From: Stephanodiscus triporus
Lineage: Eukaryota; Bacillariophyta; Thalassiosirophyceae; Thalassiosirales; Thalassiosiraceae
Reading direction: 5' to 3'
DNA length: 33,012 bases
NCBI GenBank assembly: GCA_036939755.1
Contig: JALLAZ010000089.1
Coordinates: forward strand, 1-33,012
Shown: one piece after another, positions 29,398 to 33,012 of the stretch
Numbering within the stretch: the first letter of the stretch is position 1
Layout of the letters: each line of letters opens with the position of its first letter
Position numbers and translations under genes: made by a program
The notes under the pieces: model-generated
Databases searched by the model: none
What the model was told of the DNA's origin: nothing
Seen by the model: the letters and a program-made list of their open reading frames with translations, nothing else

Positions 29398-32300
29398 TTC
29401 GTCAGCGTCGGCATCATCGTCGGAGGCGGGCCAACATTCCCAATCCATGGCCTCGATGAGATGGTCAGCTGTGATATCTAGCTCGTCGCAGTATGCCCGC
29501 ATAACCTGGTGGGGAGTGCGCGAAGGTTGCCCGAGTTTATCCCGCCAGCGTGCAATCCATTTCTCCTCGATCGATGATTTGTCACTGTCCGAGAGGCGCT
29601 CCTTGTGCCGGTCAACGAATAGCGCAATCGCCAGCATGTCGCAACTCGTAGCCTCGTGGTCGGTGCGTTTACACGCAGCGCAAATGACACCTGGAAGAAA
29701 CGGACGGCGGCGCTGATCCGGACGCAGAGAGCGGCCCCCAGGAGCATCGCCGGGACGGAAGCCGCGGTCGCCAGGCCGATTACCAGATGGGGCACGATCA
29801 CGCGAGCCAAAACCTCGACGTTGTTCGGGCTCCCGACGACCGCGAGGCAAGCCACGGTCTCGGTTATCGCGTCCGTGGTCAACGCGCTCGCGGCCTTGAT
29901 CCAAGCGAAGGGCACGGGGCAGGTAACCTGGACGTGGCAAAACGGGAGTTCGTCCTCGTCGAACGTGTCCTGATCGGCATTGTGATCATGGGCCTTCCAG
30001 TCGGTATCCAAGCCGAGGGTTCTGTTGATGCGTGGGGTAGCAAAATCACGGACCCTATTCTTCGCGTGGGTGTTGATCAAGGTAGCAATCTCACTTAGGC
30101 GAAGATGATGGGGAAGGTAACCATCGTCAGTATCGGAGCGGAAGGCATTGACTTGAGCCTGCAGGAGTGTCACTATGTCGGCGTACTCTGAGTCGGCGAT
30201 GGCACGCAGGAAAACGGATGTGCGCGTCCGGGCGTCAAAGAAGTTATTCTTCTTAGCTTGTAGGCGGAAGTAGAGAAGGTGAGCGTGGCAGAATTCGAAG
30301 ACGTCGGAGTCACGATGCCAGGTGGGAGGTAAGATGGGGACGGTGGGATCAAAGCCTGGCACGGTGAGTTCGAGGACGCGCCACAAGAGGTCATAGCCGT
30401 TGTTGGATTCGAAACCGACGGTGGTGATCGCCGATTTGATGTCGGAAGCGGAGGTTGGAAGGAGGCGCGGAAGGATGTCCATAAGGGCGGAGCCGATTTC
30501 CGCATATCGTTGTGTCCCTAAGCCAGGTGGACAAAGGCCTTCAAAGTTGAATGCCAGTTTAATCGTATCAAACGGCATGAGCGGCAGGAGGTAACCGGCA
30601 GCCAGCTTTTGAAATTTATCGTAGAATTCCACCGCCTCTTTAGCATCAAGGGACCTTAGCTTCGGAAAGTTGACGAGGGCCTTTTCGATAATGTACTCGA
30701 CCGAGGGACCCGAACGGCCCGTGCGGAAATTGGTCCAGCCGGAGATTACCTTGCGATGAATGAGGATGATGTCGTTGTAGCATATGAGGACGTCTTCAGG
30801 GGCCTCCGTTGTGATTGAATCATAACCGCATTCGTGAATGAAATCGATCGTGAGCACGGGAACGCCGTCAAGACCACCGTGGTATAGTGGATGGGCCAGG
30901 GTGGCCAGGTCGTATCGGCTGATCTTGAGCGTCCGCGCGAGGCGTTCGCGATCACTAGCCCGCGGCGAGACGATCGGACCCCCTTTCGGACCGCCGATGG
31001 CACGTGACGATTCAGTCGGACCGCCCCCGTGTTGACCACCAATGGGGTTGTCGGCAGACTCTGCGGTTTCGAGGGCGAACGGGCGGGGCTGATGAGAGCA
31101 ATAGGACGTACCAGGGGTGACAGTGTGTGCGCGAGCCCCCCCAGAAGACCAAGAGTCCACGCCATGTTGGTCTGCAGGATGAAAATTAACCCGGGAGTGG
31201 TCTGAAGTGCCCTGGGCCCGGGACTTGAATTCGGCAGGCCGAAAGTCGTGGGGATGTCGCTGCAGTGGAGACAGGAAATCCTCACGATAGTGTGCATCGG
31301 GTCCATCATCATTCCCACGGAGGTTGGCATCAGGACCGTTGTATCGGAAGGGCGCACGGCGGGTGGCATCGGTGCCATCGTCCGTCCCACGGAGGTTGGC
31401 AACAGGTCCGTCGTCCGGGGGCCCAACCGGGGAATCGGCCGTGTTCTGGTGGGTATCGGAGGGTGCGTCTTGCGTAGTCGCGTGCGCAGACGTCCCAGCC
31501 CGGGCGTTGGATGGAGCAGAGAGACGGTCTAGGACCGCTTGCACCGTGGCGCCAATTTTGTCGACGGCAGTGGTGAGGTCCCGGGCAGATTCATGGATTT
31601 CGTTGTGGAGGTCTCGGCGAAGTTCGGGGATTAGGTGGCCACGAACGTCGTTGACGTCCAACCGAAGGGCGGAGGTTGTAGATTCAGTGGTAGCTCGAAA
31701 GCCTTGTAGCTTGGCGCCGGTGGAGGCGATGTCCCTTGTGACTGTGGTAATGTCGCCCTCCAGGCCTGTCACGACAGTCTCGACGCCATCAACGCGGTGG
31801 GTGAGGCCCGTCATGGCACCCTCAACGCCATCGACACGGTGAGTGATCGTGCGAAGAGCAGTGCTTTGGTTAGCCACGCGGTCCGTGACAGCGGACAGGT
31901 CGTTGGCCAGAGACGTCACGCGCGTATCAACCCCTTTTACACGCTCATCAACCTCCTTGATGTTGGAAGCCAGAGCTGTTACCGAGAATTCCAGAGAGGT
32001 GGATAATTTTTCAAGCACCGAGTGGATGCGACGTTCCGTTTTGGAGACCCGATCGACTGTGGCGGACCAACGGTCTATGCTCTCCTGCATATGGTCCCGC
32101 TGTACAGCATTTAGGGTAGAACGGACGTCGTCCGCGGCCATATGCCCACGGCGAAGCGTATTCCAAATCCGACGGGTGGTGGCGTCGGTGACCTGATCTT
32201 CGGGCCACGCGTCCAGGAAGGTGGCAAGGAAGATGTCCGGTCGTTCACAATCGGCCGACGCAGAATGAGCAGATGAATCCGCTGTGGTTGGGTCTGTGGC

Positions 32301-32777
32301 AGTGGGGCTGACGTCGTCGTCGGAGGGAGTGGGGGAGTGCGGGGCTTGGAGGGCCGCGAAGCTATTCCGCGTGGGAGTGGTTGTAGGCACCATCGGCTGT
32401 ACCACCGCAGCATGGGATGGTGTGGTGCGTTGACCACGTGTCATCGTGACGACCGAGAAGCCAGGATCGCCCTCCAGGGTCGAGGGGGTTAATAGAGAAG
32501 GGCTGTTGGCATCCAAGGAGTCCTGGGAATGGTCCGGGGAGCGAGCCGTGGCCTCGCCGGGGGGCTTGGGGTTCGCAGCACCGCGGGGGGATCGAGTCAT
32601 GGTCTCGTCGGGGGGCTTGGGGTTCGTGGCTCCACCGCCCGAGGGGGGAGGGGGATCGTTGGGGACACGACTGCGAGAGCGCGTCCGAGGGCGAAGGTCG
32701 GATGGGGGGTTGATCATTGTCGCCGCCGTCGCCGTGGCGTCGTCGTCGTCGGGGTTGAGTTTAGAACCAGAAGACAT
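29395..32777 (-). CDS. gag: Copia gag with coiled coil and CCHC zinc knuckle; frame change near 29940
   Basis: It starts at the ATG at 32777. The N-terminus is Ser/Thr/Pro-rich; residues about 235-370 form a long heptad coiled coil (for example DERVKGVDTRVTSLANDL and repeated HRVDGVE units). A linker has two 24-residue repeats containing ANLRG(T/N)DDG (72-nt period, near 31313-31401). Then comes the capsid-like helical region (YDLATLAHPLYHGGLDGV to about 30100). In the first frame the sequence loses sense after DEDELPF. A -1 shift near the TTTT at 29939-29942 enters the frame with basic RG/RD repeats and the knuckle CAACKRTDHEATSC (CX2CX4HX4C), which ends at the TGA at 29397. The same frame continues into pol. 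The shift could be a mutation, an assembly indel or a programmed slip; the first frame itself runs on to a stop at 29478. Confidence 0.85.
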
Positions 32778-32939
32778 AGTAACCGTGGTAAATGGTAAGG
32801 GAATGAATTGTTGTAGATCGTAGTTTTTTGGGGTAGGGCACAGGGAGGTGCCGAAATTGTGCAGCCAGGAGGCCGACCAATATCAACACGGAGGGGGTCG
32901 GCGGACGAGCCTGGCCGGGTGGAAGGGAGGAAGTTTTTA

Positions 32940-32957
32940 TGTAATGGACTCGTAACC
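32940..32957 (-). promoter_or_regulatory. Candidate primer-binding site next to the 5' LTR
   Basis: On the minus strand GGTTACGAGTCCATTACA abuts the LTR end. It resembles the copia-type site that pairs with the anticodon arm of initiator tRNA-Met (GGTTATG/A GNCCA...), with two mismatches in the core. The tRNA is not certain. Confidence 0.45.
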
Positions 32958-33012
32958 TCTCAGAATCCCATCGTCTCGGCATGGAGATTGGATAGGAAAA
33001 GAGTGAGTTACT
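32958..33012 (-). repeat. 5' LTR of the copia element, truncated by window end
   Basis: 55 bp identical to 24618-24672; the remaining 34 bp expected from the left copy are beyond the window. Confidence 0.75.

Larger units (their letters stand above)
24618..33012 (-). mobile_element. Ty1/copia LTR retrotransposon, nearly complete; 5' LTR cut by the window edge
   Basis: Transcribed on the minus strand: 5' LTR (partial) at the right edge, primer-binding region, gag, pol with the order protease-integrase-reverse transcriptase-RNase H (copia order), polypurine tract, 3' LTR. The LTR part visible at the right (55 bp) is identical to the left copy, which suggests a recent insertion or a shared assembly node. 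The target duplication cannot be checked because the right flank is missing. The element lies in the 5' flank of the remodeller gene in the same orientation. Confidence 0.9.

Noticed and set aside
29478..29900. First-frame end of gag as the true C-terminus
   Set aside because: The residues there look random, while the other frame has a perfect zinc knuckle and RG/RD linker.
32936..32960. Possible tRNA gene fragment next to the LTR
   Set aside because: Only an anticodon-arm-like stretch without paired stems; better explained as a primer-binding site.
1..33012. CRISPR arrays, bacterial operons, riboswitches, rRNA genes
   Set aside because: No spaced direct repeats or bacterial gene layout; genes are spliced and eukaryotic. 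No rRNA or complete tRNA was recognised by eye.

Overview
The window looks like nuclear DNA of a photosynthetic stramenopile, most likely a diatom (inference). The genes are eukaryotic, with short GT-AG introns of about 80-250 nt. One enzyme begins with a signal peptide followed by an AAAF motif of the kind used for import into secondary red plastids. One secreted protein has the Lys/Pro/Thr and WY...ECC make-up common in diatom cell-surface proteins. The large retrotransposon is Ty1/copia, the class that dominates diatom genomes. The splice models were built by hand: I chose junctions that keep frame and restore family motifs, and in every multi-exon gene the phases close exactly.

Layout from left to right: (1) 1-1198, a G-rich/C-rich asymmetric stretch with a minus-strand reading frame running off the left edge, possibly the 5' part of a gag-like gene; (2) 1244-3364 (+), a four-exon HTTM-domain membrane protein; (3) 3365-5250, a gene-poor stretch with perfect palindromes and a frame-broken ORF; (4) 7446-5251 (-), a three-exon secreted PT-rich, Cys-rich surface protein; (5) 7814-8398 (+), a GlcG/HbpS-type protein with an N-terminal membrane anchor; (6) 8824-12066, a complete pogo/Tc1-mariner-like DNA transposon with matching terminal inverted repeats, TA duplications and an unbroken 862-aa transposase; (7) 12250-13167 (+), a twin-CX9C/GCK-like protein; (8) 14745-13505 (-), a plastid-targeted short-chain dehydrogenase with a 25-nt microexon and an altered active site; (9) 15137-18087 (+), a TBC1D20-type Rab GAP with a C-terminal membrane anchor; (10) 24567-18411 (-), a four-exon SWR1/SRCAP chromatin-remodelling ATPase whose C-terminus carries WW-like, F-box and beta-helix regions; (11) 24618-33012, a copia retrotransposon on the minus strand, its 3' LTR ending 50 nt upstream of the remodeller's start codon.

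Two results stand out. The remodeller gene encodes an apparent single-chain HSA-SNF2-WW-F-box-beta-helix protein, joining a histone-exchange motor to an FBXO11-like ubiquitin-ligase adaptor; the helicase C-terminal motif and the F-box share one uninterrupted exon, so this does not depend on a splice guess. In the retrotransposon, gag and pol share a frame and are separated by one TGA followed by CTAG, the classic leaky-stop context, which suggests that pol is made by stop-codon readthrough.

The last 55 bases of the window are an exact copy of 24618-24672. This fits a de Bruijn assembly with k=55 that stopped inside the LTR, so the right edge is probably an assembly end rather than a biological one.
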